A stretch of DNA of 64,000 nucleotides from a cyanobacterium PCC 7702. GTDB taxonomy: Bacteria > Cyanobacteriota > Cyanobacteriia > Cyanobacteriales > Nostocaceae. The stretch is from positions 443,193-507,192 of the forward strand of contig KB235926.1 in NCBI GenBank assembly GCA_000332255.1, read 5' to 3'. Made by a program: the position numbers and the translations under genes. Below the pieces are notes generated by a model. That model did no database searches. It was not told the origin of the DNA and saw nothing but the letters and a program-made list of their open reading frames with translations. Shown piece after piece: positions 25,319-35,161 of this stretch; the first letter of the stretch is position 1; every line of letters begins with the position of its first letter.

Positions 25319-26839
25319 ATGTCTCAACTTGCTGGAAAAGCAATTTCTTATTGGATTGCTTCAACTTCTCACGCACCAAATTTTCCATCTCTAACGAATG
25401 ATACATTAGTTGACGTAGCAATTGTTGGAGGAGGAATTGCCGGAATTACTGCTGGCATACTTCTCAAACGTGCTGGTAAAAATGTAGCCTTATTAGAGGC
25501 TGACCAAATTGCCACAGGTGTCAGCGGACATACAACCGCTAAAGTAACCTCACTTCACCAGCTCGTTTATGCTCAGTTAATCAAATCAGTTGGTGAAGAA
25601 AGAGCACGGATTTATGCAAATTCCAATCAAACTGCAATTGAAAGAGTAGCAAAATTTGTAGAAGAAGAAAAAATAGACTGTGATTTTAGTCGAACTAGTG
25701 CTTATACATTTGCAGAAACAACAGAAACTTTAAACGATATACACTCAGAAGTAGAAGCAGCAGTCAAGTTAGGATTACCTGCTTCTTTTGTCACAGAAAC
25801 TTCATTGCCATTTGCAATTGCTGGAGCGGTAAAATTTGACAATCAAGCTCAATTTCATGCTCGTAAGTATTTACTTCATTTGGCAAAATTAATTGCAGGA
25901 AATGGTAGTTATGTGTTCGAGAACACCCGCGTTCTCAACGTCGAAGAAGGAAATCCCTCTCGGGTAGTAACAGCAACAGGAATTGTCAGGGCCAGAGACG
26001 TAATTATCGCTACTAACGCTCCCATTTTGGATCAGGGACTGTTTTTTGCCAAAAATTACGCCAAACGTTCGTATATCGTTGCTGCTCGCATCGATCGGGC
26101 AAAAGCTCCTCAGGGAATGTACATAGGTACTAGTAACGATTATTACTCAATTCGCACAACCCCTGCTCCTGATGGAGGATTGCTGCTATTAGTGGGTGGT
26201 GGGGGACATAAAGTTGGTACCGTTACCGATACACAGGAGCGCTACCTAAAGTTAGAAGCTTACGTACGTTCTCGTTTTGGAGTGGAGGAGTTTGAGTATC
26301 GTTGGTCCACCCAGGACATGGTCTCTTTCGACCAGTTACCCTATATTGGTAAGGTTGCACCTTTTAGCAATCATCTGTATGTAGCAACGGGTTTCAGTCT
26401 CTGGGGTATGAGCAAAGGAACGCTAGCGGGAATGTTGCTTTCAGATTTAATTTTGGGAATTGATAATCCTTGGCTCAAACTTTACGACTCCACCCGTGCA
26501 ACTCCCTTTGTGACGGTGGAATCTTTGAAAAATAATTTAGAAGTGGGATTTCACTGGGTAGGCGATCGCCTCAAGGGACTGGAGAATTCTTCTTTTGCTG
26601 ACGTTGAGCGTGAAGAAGGAAAGTTACTCACTATCAACGGTCACAAAATTGCTGCTTACCGAGACGAGCAAGGACAAATTCATGCAGTATCAGCAACCTG
26701 TACCCATTTAGGCTGCATTGTGAATTGGAACAGTGCCGAAAAAAGCTGGGATTGTCCCTGTCACGGAGGACGTTTTAGCTGTGACGGTAAAGTTTTGCAC
26801 GGTCCACCGGTCAAAAACCTCAAACGTTACAAAGCCTAA
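25319..26839 (+). CDS. FAD-dependent oxidoreductase with C-terminal Rieske domain
   Basis: A 506-residue flavoprotein of the DAO/glycine-oxidase fold fused to a Rieske [2Fe-2S] domain. The FAD-binding Rossmann motif AIVGGGIAGITAGILLKRAG is at about residues 34-53, with the ATGVSGHTTAKVT substrate-side motif behind it and the second FAD motif VATGFSLWGMSKGTLAG near 370-390. The Rieske ligands are CTHLGC (461-466) and CPCHGG (479-484), both complete. Electrons could pass from the flavin through the iron-sulfur cluster to an unknown acceptor. The natural substrate is not known for this family. No signal peptide, so probably cytoplasmic. It is convergent with the next gene, with 17 bases between. 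Confidence 0.93.
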   Translation: MSQLAGKAISYWIASTSHAPNFPSLTNDTLVDVAIVGGGIAGITAGILLKRAGKNVALLEADQIATGVSGHTTAKVTSLHQLVYAQLIKSVGEERARIYANSNQTAIERVAKFVEEEKIDCDFSRTSAYTFAETTETLNDIHSEVEAAVKLGLPASFVTETSLPFAIAGAVKFDNQAQFHARKYLLHLAKLIAGNGSYVFENTRVLNVEEGNPSRVVTATGIVRARDVIIATNAPILDQGLFFAKNYAKRSYIVAARIDRAKAPQGMYIGTSNDYYSIRTTPAPDGGLLLLVGGGGHKVGTVTDTQERYLKLEAYVRSRFGVEEFEYRWSTQDMVSFDQLPYIGKVAPFSNHLYVATGFSLWGMSKGTLAGMLLSDLILGIDNPWLKLYDSTRATPFVTVESLKNNLEVGFHWVGDRLKGLENSSFADVEREEGKLLTINGHKIAAYRDEQGQIHAVSATCTHLGCIVNWNSAEKSWDCPCHGGRFSCDGKVLHGPPVKNLKRYKA

Positions 26840-26856
26840 GAGATCGCTTGGACTTT

Positions 26857-27549
26857 CTACGGCATCCATTCTAATACTATACCCATCCGGCTATCTTTAT
26901 TTTCTCGAGAATTCTGCTGCTCAATATCAGTAGATAAACGTAGGTGAGGAGTGATGGCGTAGCCTAAGGATACTGTCGTCAAACCGACTTCTTCGTTACT
27001 ACCAGGGGAAACCCAACTTTGGGTGACGGCAATATCCGCACCGCCACCGCGAGACAATACTAACAGCAGTTTCACACCCACATTTACTCCCTTGGTCGAG
27101 TAGTCGTGGGTCTGTAAATACCGATATCCTACCAGGGGAGCTAAGTTAATATAGCTACCAAGAGGACGCAAATAACAGTACAAATCTGTCCCGTACGTTT
27201 GACGTTTTCCGTCAAACGCTGTTTGATATTGAGCGCTGATGGTAAAGTTGCTGCGACCGATAAACACATCCTCAATGCCAAAATTTATTCCTCCCGTGTT
27301 GTTACTGCTAGAAAAGTAAGAATAACCCAACCTGATTCTGGTGCGAAAACTAGGTTCGCTACGTATATCTTCCAGTACGTTTGGTACTCGACGCCGCCAG
27401 CGTCGCAAAACAGGACTGTTTTTGATAATTTCCGGGCTTATATCTAAGTCTTGAGCTTGGGAAGTTGGAGTTTCACAACGACTGGAAACACAAGTTAAAA
27501 GCAAACTCACACCCAATCCCAAGCAGAAAATAAAGAGTTTACCTTTCAT
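26857..27549 (-). CDS. Exported beta-barrel-like conserved hypothetical protein
   Basis: A 230-residue protein. The N-terminus MKGKLFIFCLGLGVSLLLTCVSS is a signal peptide; a lipoprotein cleavage before the Cys is conceivable but the preceding Thr is unusual. The second half is built of alternating amphipathic strands rich in Gly, Tyr and Thr (RIRLGYSYFSS, NFTISAQYQTAF, LAPLVGYRYL, LTTVSLGYAI, MGIVLEWMP), as in small outer-membrane barrels. No domain name can be given. I prefer ATG 27549 with AGGA upstream, because longer readings of the frame run back into the terminator of acsF. Confidence 0.7.
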   Translation of the reverse strand: MKGKLFIFCLGLGVSLLLTCVSSRCETPTSQAQDLDISPEIIKNSPVLRRWRRRVPNVLEDIRSEPSFRTRIRLGYSYFSSSNNTGGINFGIEDVFIGRSNFTISAQYQTAFDGKRQTYGTDLYCYLRPLGSYINLAPLVGYRYLQTHDYSTKGVNVGVKLLLVLSRGGGADIAVTQSWVSPGSNEEVGLTTVSLGYAITPHLRLSTDIEQQNSRENKDSRMGIVLEWMP

Positions 27550-27582
27550 CCTTGCTGTCCTGCTACAGATATTGGCACTTCG

Positions 27583-27617
27583 TAAAAAAAGTGGCCCTGC
27601 ATTCAGCAGAACCACTT
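27583..27617 (-). terminator. Intrinsic terminator of acsF
   Basis: On the minus strand AAGTGG pairs with CCACTT and CTGC pairs with GCAG around a short loop, and the hairpin is followed by a run of seven T. It begins 26 bases after the acsF stop codon. It separates acsF from the downstream exported protein and argues that the two are not one operon. Confidence 0.8.
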
Positions 27618-27642
27618 AATTTTTAGCAGAAAGCCCGAGAAA

Positions 27643-28719
27643 TTAGCGTACCTGACCTTGGGTAGCAGTAACATCAATAGGTTTGATCGAGTACAGCCGC
27701 AGCATCTGCCAAGCGTTGGAAATGTAGTAGGGTAGTTTTTGGAAGAATTGCAGCAATTTGGGAGTACCGGAATTGGCTATCGCTGTTAACTTCTCGTTGT
27801 TCTTCACACAAACTTCCAGTCGCTGATAAAACTCTGGATGCTTAACATTCAGTATGACCGGGAAAACACGTCCAGCAGTTTCGTTAGTCTTTTCAATCAC
27901 GTATTTATCGTATTCCCGCGCATCCAATCCAATAGAAGCGTAAAAGCCATGACGTTGAATGTCGTTAAGATACATGGTTGCAAACACTGACAGCAAAAAG
28001 AAACGACACCACAGTCGTGCTTTCCAGTCATTGAGCATTTGCGGTTGGGATCTCATCACCGCATCGAAGAAATCTCCGTGGCGATTTTCATCTTGACACC
28101 AGTTTTCAAACCAGCGGAAGATAGGATAAATTCTGTGTTCTGGATGCGCTTCCAAGTGACGGTAGATAGTGATATAACGCCAATAACCTATTTTTTCCGA
28201 AAGGTAAGTAGCGTAGAAAATAAATTTTGGCTGAAAATAGGTGTATTTTTTGCTCTTAGTCAAAAAACCCAAGTCCAGCGACAAGTTAAAATCTGCCATC
28301 GCTTTGTTTAAAAAGCCAGCATGGCGAGCTTCATCTCGAGACATTAAAGCAAAGCATTCTGCCAATACTGGGTTTTTGTCTTTGAGACGGCGACTGAGTT
28401 CCTTATACAGCAAAAATCCAGAAAATTCAGCCGTACAAGAACGCTCTAGAAATTCAATAAATAATCGGCGAGTTTCCCCGTCAATGTGATCCCAGGATTG
28501 TTCAAACTCCGCATCCCGAACAAAGTGATGGCGGTTGTAATCAGCACGAAATTCTTCTAGGATAGCTCTTAACTCTTCCTCATTGGCGGAGATATCCATC
28601 CGCGCCATCGCGTCAAAGTCAGTTGTGTAAAAACGGGGTGTTAACAGGGTTTCTTTTGCCGGAACTTTAATTCCTGGGCGCAATTGTTCAAAACCTGGTT
28701 TTTTTAGGGAATCTACCAT
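27643..28719 (-). CDS. acsF: Mg-protoporphyrin IX monomethyl ester oxidative cyclase AcsF
   Basis: A 358-residue di-iron oxygenase that forms the fifth (isocyclic) ring of chlorophyll under oxic conditions, converting Mg-protoporphyrin IX monomethyl ester to divinyl protochlorophyllide. The carboxylate-bridged iron sites are visible as [30 protein letters not shown] and, later, DENRHGDF, with Glu and His ligands. The N-terminus [17 protein letters not shown] is characteristic. Length and motifs match the aerobic cyclase family (ChlA/CHL27). The gene is alone; no BciE/Ycf54 partner is adjacent. A strong terminator follows it. Confidence 0.97.
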   Translation of the reverse strand: MVDSLKKPGFEQLRPGIKVPAKETLLTPRFYTTDFDAMARMDISANEEELRAILEEFRADYNRHHFVRDAEFEQSWDHIDGETRRLFIEFLERSCTAEFSGFLLYKELSRRLKDKNPVLAECFALMSRDEARHAGFLNKAMADFNLSLDLGFLTKSKKYTYFQPKFIFYATYLSEKIGYWRYITIYRHLEAHPEHRIYPIFRWFENWCQDENRHGDFFDAVMRSQPQMLNDWKARLWCRFFLLSVFATMYLNDIQRHGFYASIGLDAREYDKYVIEKTNETAGRVFPVILNVKHPEFYQRLEVCVKNNEKLTAIANSGTPKLLQFFQKLPYYISNAWQMLRLYSIKPIDVTATQGQVR

Positions 28720-28901
28720 GTCGTGATTGCCATAAATGTCTTTTGATTGTTGAATGCCCTGGAAAGCTTATTTGCTTTCAAGTGGCGCAACAGACCAGAA
28801 TAATGCATTTGTGTATTAAAAATCAGTCTACCAAGGTGTAGCGTAACAACGGAAAGATAAAACATTAAGAGTTGCAACAAAACAAAGCAGCCTGTCACTA
28901 T

Positions 28902-28917
28902 GCTAGCGATCGCTAGC
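28902..28917. repeat. 16-bp perfect palindrome centred on HIP1
   Basis: GCTAGCGATCGCTAGC is a perfect palindrome with the HIP1 octamer GCGATCGC at its centre. A second HIP1 copy follows at 28951-28958. It lies between the FG-GAP gene and acsF and could act as a weak hairpin, but no T-run follows on either strand. HIP1 sites are frequent in this window; this one is notable only for the longer symmetry. Confidence 0.6.
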
Positions 28918-28999
28918 TTCTAGCCTGAAAAAAAAGAAACGCTGGCTAAACAGCGATCGCTCCAGATAGCAACTAATTTTCCACAAATTCTAAGATTTA

Positions 29000-30205
29000 C
29001 TAATAAGCCTTCCATTCGCTAGGAACTTTTTGTATATTAACAGGGTTGGCAGTGGTACCGTTGAGCAACCAAATCGTGTTTTCTCCTGTTTGCTCGTCGC
29101 GCCAGAAAATATCGGTCTTACCATCGTTATCAAAATCCCCAACGCTTGCTTTCCAAGACGGACTGCTTGCAGGTAGAAAAGCTTCTGTACCAACAGATGT
29201 ACCATCCATCAGCCAAGCTCTGTTTTCACCGGTTTTCTCGTTATGCCAAAAAATATCTGTTCTTCCATCGCCGTTGAAATCTCCAACAGATGCTTTCCAA
29301 GAGGAATCGAGTTTTGGTAAAGAACCAGAACTAATAAAAATACCGTTCATTAGCCAAACAAGGTTTTCATCTGTTTGGTTATTGTGCCAAAGCAGGTCGG
29401 TTTTACCATCCCCGTTGAAATCACCAGCGATCGCATTCCACGGACCCGCTAGTTTGGGTAGACCGTACTCTGAGGTGTCCGTACCGTTCATAAACCAAAT
29501 TTTGTTTTCCCCTGTGACGCTGTTGCGCCAAAAGATGTCGTTTTTACCGTCACCATTAAAATCGACGATAGTAAAATCCCAACGAGAGTCAGTTTTTGGT
29601 AGAAAAGCCGCAGTAGTAATTTTGGTACCATCCATCAACCAAGTAGCGTTTTCACCTGTTTGAGGATTGTGCCAAAAAACATCGCTTCTACCATCTCCAT
29701 TAAAATCAGCAATAGCAAAAGTCCACGCTGGATTTACTCCTGGTAAAGTAACTGCAGAGGTAATATTTGTACCATCCATTAACCAAATAACGTTGTCACC
29801 GCTATTTTTATTGCGCCAGAACAAATCTGTTTTACCATCACGATTGAAATCGGCATAGGCAAAATCCCAAGAACTATCAACTTTTGGTAGGAAAGCTCCT
29901 GTGGGCTTTGTACCATCCATCAACCAAATAGCAGTTTCACCTGTTTGGGAATTACGCCAAAATTTGTCGGCTTTTCCATCACCGTTAAAATCAGGAACCA
30001 GCGCTGCATTGCTAAACCTAGGATTGGGGTTAGCATTTTTTGCTATGAAAGCTTGCTCGGAGTCTGGTAGTGGTTGTGAGGAGTGTCCAAGGTTCAAATC
30101 AGGATTTGAATAAATCCCGTTCTCAAAAATATTTGTAGAGACAGGAGCATATTTTGATGCCACAGTATTGGCAGATAAACTCGTAGAATTATCAGCGGCA
30201 AGCAT
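29000..30205 (-). CDS. FG-GAP/VCBS repeat protein, seven-bladed propeller
   Basis: A 401-residue protein made of seven repeats of about 47 residues, each with a calcium-loop motif DFNGDGKTDIFWRN, a TGEN turn and WLMDGT. This should fold as a seven-bladed integrin-like beta-propeller with Ca2+ bound in each DxNxDG loop. The first 70 residues are Ser/Asn-rich and disordered. There is no Sec signal peptide or membrane span, and no RTX nonapeptide tail, so the export route is unclear although such repeats are usually extracellular. It is the downstream member of a tandem pair; the other gene lies 228 bases upstream. No enzymatic domain is present. Function unknown; adhesion or matrix binding is inferred from the fold. 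Confidence 0.88.
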   Translation of the reverse strand: MLAADNSTSLSANTVASKYAPVSTNIFENGIYSNPDLNLGHSSQPLPDSEQAFIAKNANPNPRFSNAALVPDFNGDGKADKFWRNSQTGETAIWLMDGTKPTGAFLPKVDSSWDFAYADFNRDGKTDLFWRNKNSGDNVIWLMDGTNITSAVTLPGVNPAWTFAIADFNGDGRSDVFWHNPQTGENATWLMDGTKITTAAFLPKTDSRWDFTIVDFNGDGKNDIFWRNSVTGENKIWFMNGTDTSEYGLPKLAGPWNAIAGDFNGDGKTDLLWHNNQTDENLVWLMNGIFISSGSLPKLDSSWKASVGDFNGDGRTDIFWHNEKTGENRAWLMDGTSVGTEAFLPASSPSWKASVGDFDNDGKTDIFWRDEQTGENTIWLLNGTTANPVNIQKVPSEWKAY

Positions 30206-30433
30206 AATGTTTAATACTAATTTGTATTCATAAACTTTTTAGCTTGGTTGGAATTATTTTTTTGTTAAAAATTAACATCTAATCTTTGCTGAATTGTTTG
30301 TGAAAATAATAAACTATATTTATTATTTCCTTAGAAAACAAGCGGGTAGTAGATGCACTTGCGTGCTGGGATAGTACCGCCGTCTTCTAGCCAAGCACCC
30401 GCTTTGGAACTGTTTGCTTGCGATATTACTGTT

Positions 30434-31660
30434 TTATGCCTTTTTGGGAGTTGTAGCGTCGTACCATTCGCTACCCACTGAAGGCAAAAGCGAAGGTTGG
30501 GGATTTGTAGTACCGTTCATAATCACAATGGCATTCTGACCTGTTTGGGAATCGCGCCAGAACATATCAGTCTTGCCATCACCATCATAATCACCAAGAG
30601 TAGGTGTCCAGCTTGGGCTAGGTGCATCAGCAGCAATTTCACCAACTACCTTAGCATTATCTACTACCCACACTTTACCTTTGCCTGTTTGCTGGTTGTA
30701 CCACAGAACATCGGTCTGACCATCGCCGTTAAAATCGCCAATTAAAGGTTTATAACCCCCCTCTACTTTCCCCAAGGGAGTATCGCTAGCAACGGTTGTG
30801 CCATTCATTGTCCATAATTTCGTCTCACCTGTTGTTTTGTTGTACCAAAGAATGTCGGTTTGTAAATCGCGGTTGAAATACCCGGGTGTAGCTTCCCAAT
30901 TACTATCAAGGGTGGGGAGAAACTTCCCACTGCTAATATTCTTACCATCCATCTGCCAAACAGCGTTTTCACCCGTTGTGGAATTGCGCCAGAAAATATC
31001 TGTCTTACCATCGCCGTTAACATCAACAATGGAAGCAGTCCAGTTTTTATCTAATTTTGGTAGAAAATCAGCCGAGCTAATTTGCGTACCATTCATTTGC
31101 CAAATAGCGTTCTCGCCTGTGGTTGTATTTCGCCAAAGAATGTCGGTTTTGCGATCGCCGTTAAAATCTGCAATCAATGGCGTCCAACCATTAGTTGCTG
31201 GTAAATCTGCTTTGGAGGCAATTTGCGTACCATTCATCAACCAAATTTGGTTCGCCCCTGTAGCATTGTTGTGCCAAAGTAAATCAGTCTTATTATCGCC
31301 ATTGAAATCACCAATCTTGAGGTCCCAATCTTGCCCCATTGTGATGTTATTGCCATTACCGTCCTTAACAAAATCTCCAGTTGGATTTTGTTTGCCATTC
31401 ATCAACCAAATAGCTATCTGACCATTTTGAGAGTTACGCCAGATTTTGTCAGTTTTACCATCACCGTTAAAATCGGGGAAAATCGCTGCACTGGTCAACG
31501 CAGGATTGGGATTTTTAGGAACATCAGCAAGCGCCTCTGAAGAAGCAGAGGAACTATAGTATGACTGAGTTTGTAACTCCTGAGGAACTGTTGAAATTGA
31601 AACTGTACTGGGAATATCTGTATTCAGCGTAGCTTTTTGTGTAGGAGATGAACTCAACAT
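30434..31660 (-). CDS. FG-GAP/VCBS repeat protein, paralogue of the neighbour
   Basis: A 408-residue protein with the same plan as the neighbouring gene: a Ser/Thr-rich leader of about 70 residues and seven FG-GAP repeats with DFNGDGKTDxxWRN and WxMNGT. I chose ATG 31660 (MLSSSPTQ, matching the MLAADNS start of the paralogue) over TTG 31678. Repeat one has a longer loop (KDGNGNNITMGQ). Repeat five reads YFNRDLQTD, so its calcium-binding Asp residues are partly lost. No signal peptide is seen. The pair arose by tandem duplication; the 228 bases between them could hold a separate promoter. Function unknown. Confidence 0.88.
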   Translation of the reverse strand: MLSSSPTQKATLNTDIPSTVSISTVPQELQTQSYYSSSASSEALADVPKNPNPALTSAAIFPDFNGDGKTDKIWRNSQNGQIAIWLMNGKQNPTGDFVKDGNGNNITMGQDWDLKIGDFNGDNKTDLLWHNNATGANQIWLMNGTQIASKADLPATNGWTPLIADFNGDRKTDILWRNTTTGENAIWQMNGTQISSADFLPKLDKNWTASIVDVNGDGKTDIFWRNSTTGENAVWQMDGKNISSGKFLPTLDSNWEATPGYFNRDLQTDILWYNKTTGETKLWTMNGTTVASDTPLGKVEGGYKPLIGDFNGDGQTDVLWYNQQTGKGKVWVVDNAKVVGEIAADAPSPSWTPTLGDYDGDGKTDMFWRDSQTGQNAIVIMNGTTNPQPSLLPSVGSEWYDATTPKKA

Positions 31661-32092
31661 GGCGTGTGTTTGTGACAAGTGGTAATAAACCTTTTAACTA
31701 TTTTTTTGTTTTTAATTCAAGTGTTATTTAATAACAAATTTCTCTTTTTAATATTTTTTTAATAAATTTTAAAAACCTCGAATAAAAGGCTGTTTTTTAG
31801 ATAACTGTATTCCGTAAAATTGTAATTATAATTTTCCAAAAAGTATGAAATCTTACTTTTTAAAAATCAGAACTGTTGCCTAGAAAAACATTCAAAAAGA
31901 TGCAACAGTTTTTATATCTATTTCTCAAGTTAAATAAGCTTCTAGCATATCTGTGACTGTCAAATGTAGCGTGCGGAATAAAAATTGCACAAGTGCAGGT
32001 TATAAATGCCCAGCAAAGCGCCAAAAAAGTATTTGTACTGTAAAATACAAAAAATGGGGCGAGCAAGCAAAGAAAATTTTTTGAGAAAATAG
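31661..32092. other. AT-rich intergenic region between divergent genes
   Basis: About 430 bases between the FG-GAP gene (minus) and pepP (plus). It is strongly AT-rich in its left half, with several runs of T, and must contain both promoters. A minus-strand ORF at 31860-32066 has no coding character. I see no convincing repeat, RNA gene or operator. Confidence 0.45.
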
Positions 32093-33406
32093 ATGATTAT
32101 GCAAACAGAGTATCGGCAGCGTCGAGAAGCATTAATGTCGAAAATTGGCCAGGGTACAGCTATTTTTTGCAGCGCGCCAACGGCAGTAATGCATAATGAC
32201 GTCGAGTATAATTTTCGTCAAGATAGCGACTTCTTTTATTTAACCGGGTTTAATGAACCGCAAGCAGTAGCTGTTTTATCGCCGCACCATCCAGAACATC
32301 GGTTTGTATTGTTTGTACAACCCAAGGACAGAGAAAAGGAAATTTGGAGCGGTTACCGGTGTGGAACAGAAGCAGCTAAAGAAATATACGGTGCGGATGA
32401 AGCTTACCCGATCGCCGAACTGGATGAAAAGTTACCGCAGTATTTGGAAAAATCAGATCGCATCTACTATCACTTCGGACGCGATCGCGCTTTGAACGAA
32501 AAAATTCTGGCAATTTGGCAAAGATTGATCCAGACCTATCCCAAACGAGGTACGGGACCTATTGCTATAGAAGACACCGGTCCTATTCTCCACAGCATGC
32601 GACTGCACAAAAGCCAAGCAGAATTAGAATTGATGCGCCAGGCTGCTAATATTGCTGTGGAAGCACACAATCACGCCATGAAAATTACTGCACCAGGACT
32701 TTACGAGTACCAAGTGCAGGCAGAAATAGAATACATCTTTAGAAAGCGGGGTGCAATGGGACCTGCCTATCCTTCCATTGTCGCTTCCGGTGCTAATGCC
32801 TGCATCCTGCACTACACTGAAAACAATCGGCAAATGCAGGATGGGGAATTACTGCTGATTGATGCTGGATGTGCTTACAATTATTACAACTCCGATATTA
32901 CACGCACATTTCCAGTCGGCGGAAAATTTACTCCCGAACAAAAAGCGTTGTATGAAATTGTTTTGGCTGCACAAAAACAAGCGATCGCCAAAGTGCAACC
33001 AGGCAATCCTTATAATTTAATTCACGAGACTGCCGTACGCGTGCTAACAGAAGGATTGCTAGAACTCGGTATCCTCAAAGGCGAAATAGATCGTTTGATC
33101 GAACAAGAAAAATACAAACCATTCTACATGCACCGCACCGGACATTGGCTGGGTTTAGACGTTCACGATGTTGGAGTTTACCAGCACGGTGAAAACCCGC
33201 AAATTTTGCAACCAGGTCAAGTGCTAACAGTAGAACCAGGATTGTATATCGTTCCAGATACCAAACCTGCAGAAGACCAACCAGAGATCGATCCGCGTTG
33301 GGTTGGTATTGGCATTCGCATTGAAGATGATGTATTGGTAACATCAACAAGCCACGAGGTGTTGACTGCTGGAGTTCCCAAAGAAATCGAGCAAATAGAA
33401 AGATAA
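32093..33406 (+). CDS. pepP: Xaa-Pro aminopeptidase (aminopeptidase P)
   Basis: A 437-residue metallo-aminopeptidase that removes the N-terminal residue before proline. The N-terminal domain (residues 1-170) shows DSDFFYLTGFNEPQAV; the C-terminal pita-bread domain carries the five metal ligands in LLIDAGC (Asp), NSDITRTFP (Asp), HRTGHWLGLDVHD (His), TVEPGLYI (Glu) and GIRIEDDVLV (Glu). A dinuclear manganese site is expected in the cytoplasm. Length and motif order are standard for bacterial PepP. Start is ATG 32093, with a second in-frame ATG two codons later. The gene stands alone; the hyu pair downstream is convergent. Confidence 0.96.
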   Translation: MIMQTEYRQRREALMSKIGQGTAIFCSAPTAVMHNDVEYNFRQDSDFFYLTGFNEPQAVAVLSPHHPEHRFVLFVQPKDREKEIWSGYRCGTEAAKEIYGADEAYPIAELDEKLPQYLEKSDRIYYHFGRDRALNEKILAIWQRLIQTYPKRGTGPIAIEDTGPILHSMRLHKSQAELELMRQAANIAVEAHNHAMKITAPGLYEYQVQAEIEYIFRKRGAMGPAYPSIVASGANACILHYTENNRQMQDGELLLIDAGCAYNYYNSDITRTFPVGGKFTPEQKALYEIVLAAQKQAIAKVQPGNPYNLIHETAVRVLTEGLLELGILKGEIDRLIEQEKYKPFYMHRTGHWLGLDVHDVGVYQHGENPQILQPGQVLTVEPGLYIVPDTKPAEDQPEIDPRWVGIGIRIEDDVLVTSTSHEVLTAGVPKEIEQIER

Positions 33407-33477
33407 ACACCTTGGGGAAGAGGAAACAACACTGCAAGCACAAAAACAGCAACTATCAACCATTAATAATTTTCTTA

Positions 33478-35025
33478 TTATCTAGCACCAAATCCTCCTC
33501 CCCCAGGAGTGGCGATCGCAAACACATCTCCAGGTTGCATTTGCACGGTTGCTGTACTACCTAAAATTTCTTGGCTCCCATCCCGACGTTCCACCCAATT
33601 GCGTCCTACAAGTCCAGCTTCCCCTCCATTTAGTCCAAAGGGAGGAACCAACCGACGGTTAGAAAGAATACTCGCCGTCATGGGTTCTAGAAATCGGATG
33701 CGTCGGAGCACCCCATTTCCACCCGAATGTTTTCCTTTACCCCCGCTATTGGGACGAATGCTAAAGCTTTCCAACAAAACGGGATAACGGGTCTCTAAAA
33801 CTTCCGGATCGGTGAGGCGAGAGTTAGTCATGTGGGTATGCACTGCATCAGTACCATCAAAGTCAGCTCCTGCTCCAGAACCACCGCAGATAGTTTCGTA
33901 ATATTGATAGCGCTCGTTACCAAAAGTAAAATTATTCATCGTTCCCTGAGAAGCAGCCATAACACCCAAAGCACCGTACAAAGCATCGACAATCGTTTGG
34001 GATGTTTCTACGTTTCCAGCTACCACTGCTGCTGGATAAGTTGGGTTGAGCATGCAGCCTTCGGGAATAATAATTTCTAGAGGTTTGAGACAACCAGCAT
34101 TCAGAGGAATACTATCGTTAACCAAAGTCCGAAAAACATACAAAACTGCTGCTTGGGTAACAGCTTTGGGAGCATTAAAGTTAGTATTTAATTGCGCGGA
34201 AGTACCTGTAAAGTCAATAGTAGCACTGCGATGTTCTCGATTAATTGTGATTTTGACTTGAATGCGTGCACCGTCATCCATTTCATAAATAAAAAAGCCG
34301 TCTTTGAGAACATCAATAGCTTTTCTTACTGATTCTTCGGCATTGTCTTGCACAAATTTCATATAAGCTTGGACTGTTTCCAGCCCATACTGAGAAACCA
34401 TTTTCCGCAGTTCTTGCACTCCTTTTTCATTAGCAGCAATTTGTGCTTGAAAATCAGCAATATTTTGCCCGGGATTGCGAGCTGGATAGGGATGGTTGAG
34501 GAGTATTTCTCGCAGTTGTTTTTCCCGAAATTTACCTTGTTCTACTAAGAGAAAATTATCAAACAGAATTCCTTCTTCTACTATTGTAGTACTGTGAGGA
34601 GGCATAGAACCAGGAGTAATCCCGCCAATATCAGCTTGGTGTCCGCGGGAAGCTACGTAGAAAATAATTTCTTTTTCCCCTTCATCAAAAACAGGGGTAA
34701 TTATCGTGACATCTGGGAGATGAGTTCCGCCATTATAGGGATTATTAGAAAGATAAACATTACCAACTTGAAAAGTATCAGCTTTATCATTAATTAAACT
34801 GCGAACACTTTCGCTCATGGAGCCTAAATGTACGGGAATGTGGGGAGCGTTAGCTACTAGTAATCCACAAGCATCAAAAATAGCACAGGAGAAATCCAAA
34901 CGTTCTTTAATATTTACTGATGCGGCTGTGTTTTGCAGGACAATTCCCATTTGCTCGGCAATAAATTGGTAGAGATTTTTGAAAATTTCCAGACGAACGG
35001 GATCGCATTGACTTTGAGCAGACAT
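33478..35025 (-). CDS. hyuB: Hydantoinase B / 5-oxoprolinase subunit HyuB
   Basis: A 515-residue HyuB-family protein, the second subunit of an ATP-dependent 5-oxoprolinase or N-methylhydantoinase-like enzyme. Signature segments are NIKERLDFSCAIFD, HIPVHLGSMSESVR, LSNNPYNGGTHLPDVTIITPVF, SRGHQADIGGITPGSMPP, and the C-terminal RPNSGGKGKHSGGNGVLRRIRF and GGGGFGAR. It lies 136 bases downstream of hyuA on the same strand, so the two probably form an operon and complex that opens 5-oxoproline (pyroglutamate) to glutamate at the cost of ATP. Length is close to the usual HyuB. Start ATG 35025. Confidence 0.94.
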   Translation of the reverse strand: MSAQSQCDPVRLEIFKNLYQFIAEQMGIVLQNTAASVNIKERLDFSCAIFDACGLLVANAPHIPVHLGSMSESVRSLINDKADTFQVGNVYLSNNPYNGGTHLPDVTIITPVFDEGEKEIIFYVASRGHQADIGGITPGSMPPHSTTIVEEGILFDNFLLVEQGKFREKQLREILLNHPYPARNPGQNIADFQAQIAANEKGVQELRKMVSQYGLETVQAYMKFVQDNAEESVRKAIDVLKDGFFIYEMDDGARIQVKITINREHRSATIDFTGTSAQLNTNFNAPKAVTQAAVLYVFRTLVNDSIPLNAGCLKPLEIIIPEGCMLNPTYPAAVVAGNVETSQTIVDALYGALGVMAASQGTMNNFTFGNERYQYYETICGGSGAGADFDGTDAVHTHMTNSRLTDPEVLETRYPVLLESFSIRPNSGGKGKHSGGNGVLRRIRFLEPMTASILSNRRLVPPFGLNGGEAGLVGRNWVERRDGSQEILGSTATVQMQPGDVFAIATPGGGGFGAR

Positions 35026-35161
35026 TTTTTATAAACACCTCTGGCAATTAAGCGTTTACTAAAAATTTAATTCTTTAGGTAATAAGCTGTGGTATCTACA
35101 CTCTCTATAATTAATAAGTACCAAAGCACTACCAGCATTTAATCTCGAGACGAAAATACTT

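Noticed and set aside
29046-29663. Long plus-strand ORF of 205 codons opposite the first FG-GAP gene
   Set aside because: It is antisense to regular repeats; the periodic codon pattern of the FG-GAP gene keeps the opposite frame open. The FG-GAP frame has the clear protein motifs.
30798-31421. Plus-strand ORF of 207 codons opposite the second FG-GAP gene
   Set aside because: Same artefact as above: the antisense of repeated units, showing the same spurious SPV and LPSPLKS patterns as the other antisense ORF.
33075-33452. Minus-strand ORF overlapping the end of pepP
   Set aside because: Antisense to conserved metal-binding motifs of PepP and without any homology-like features.
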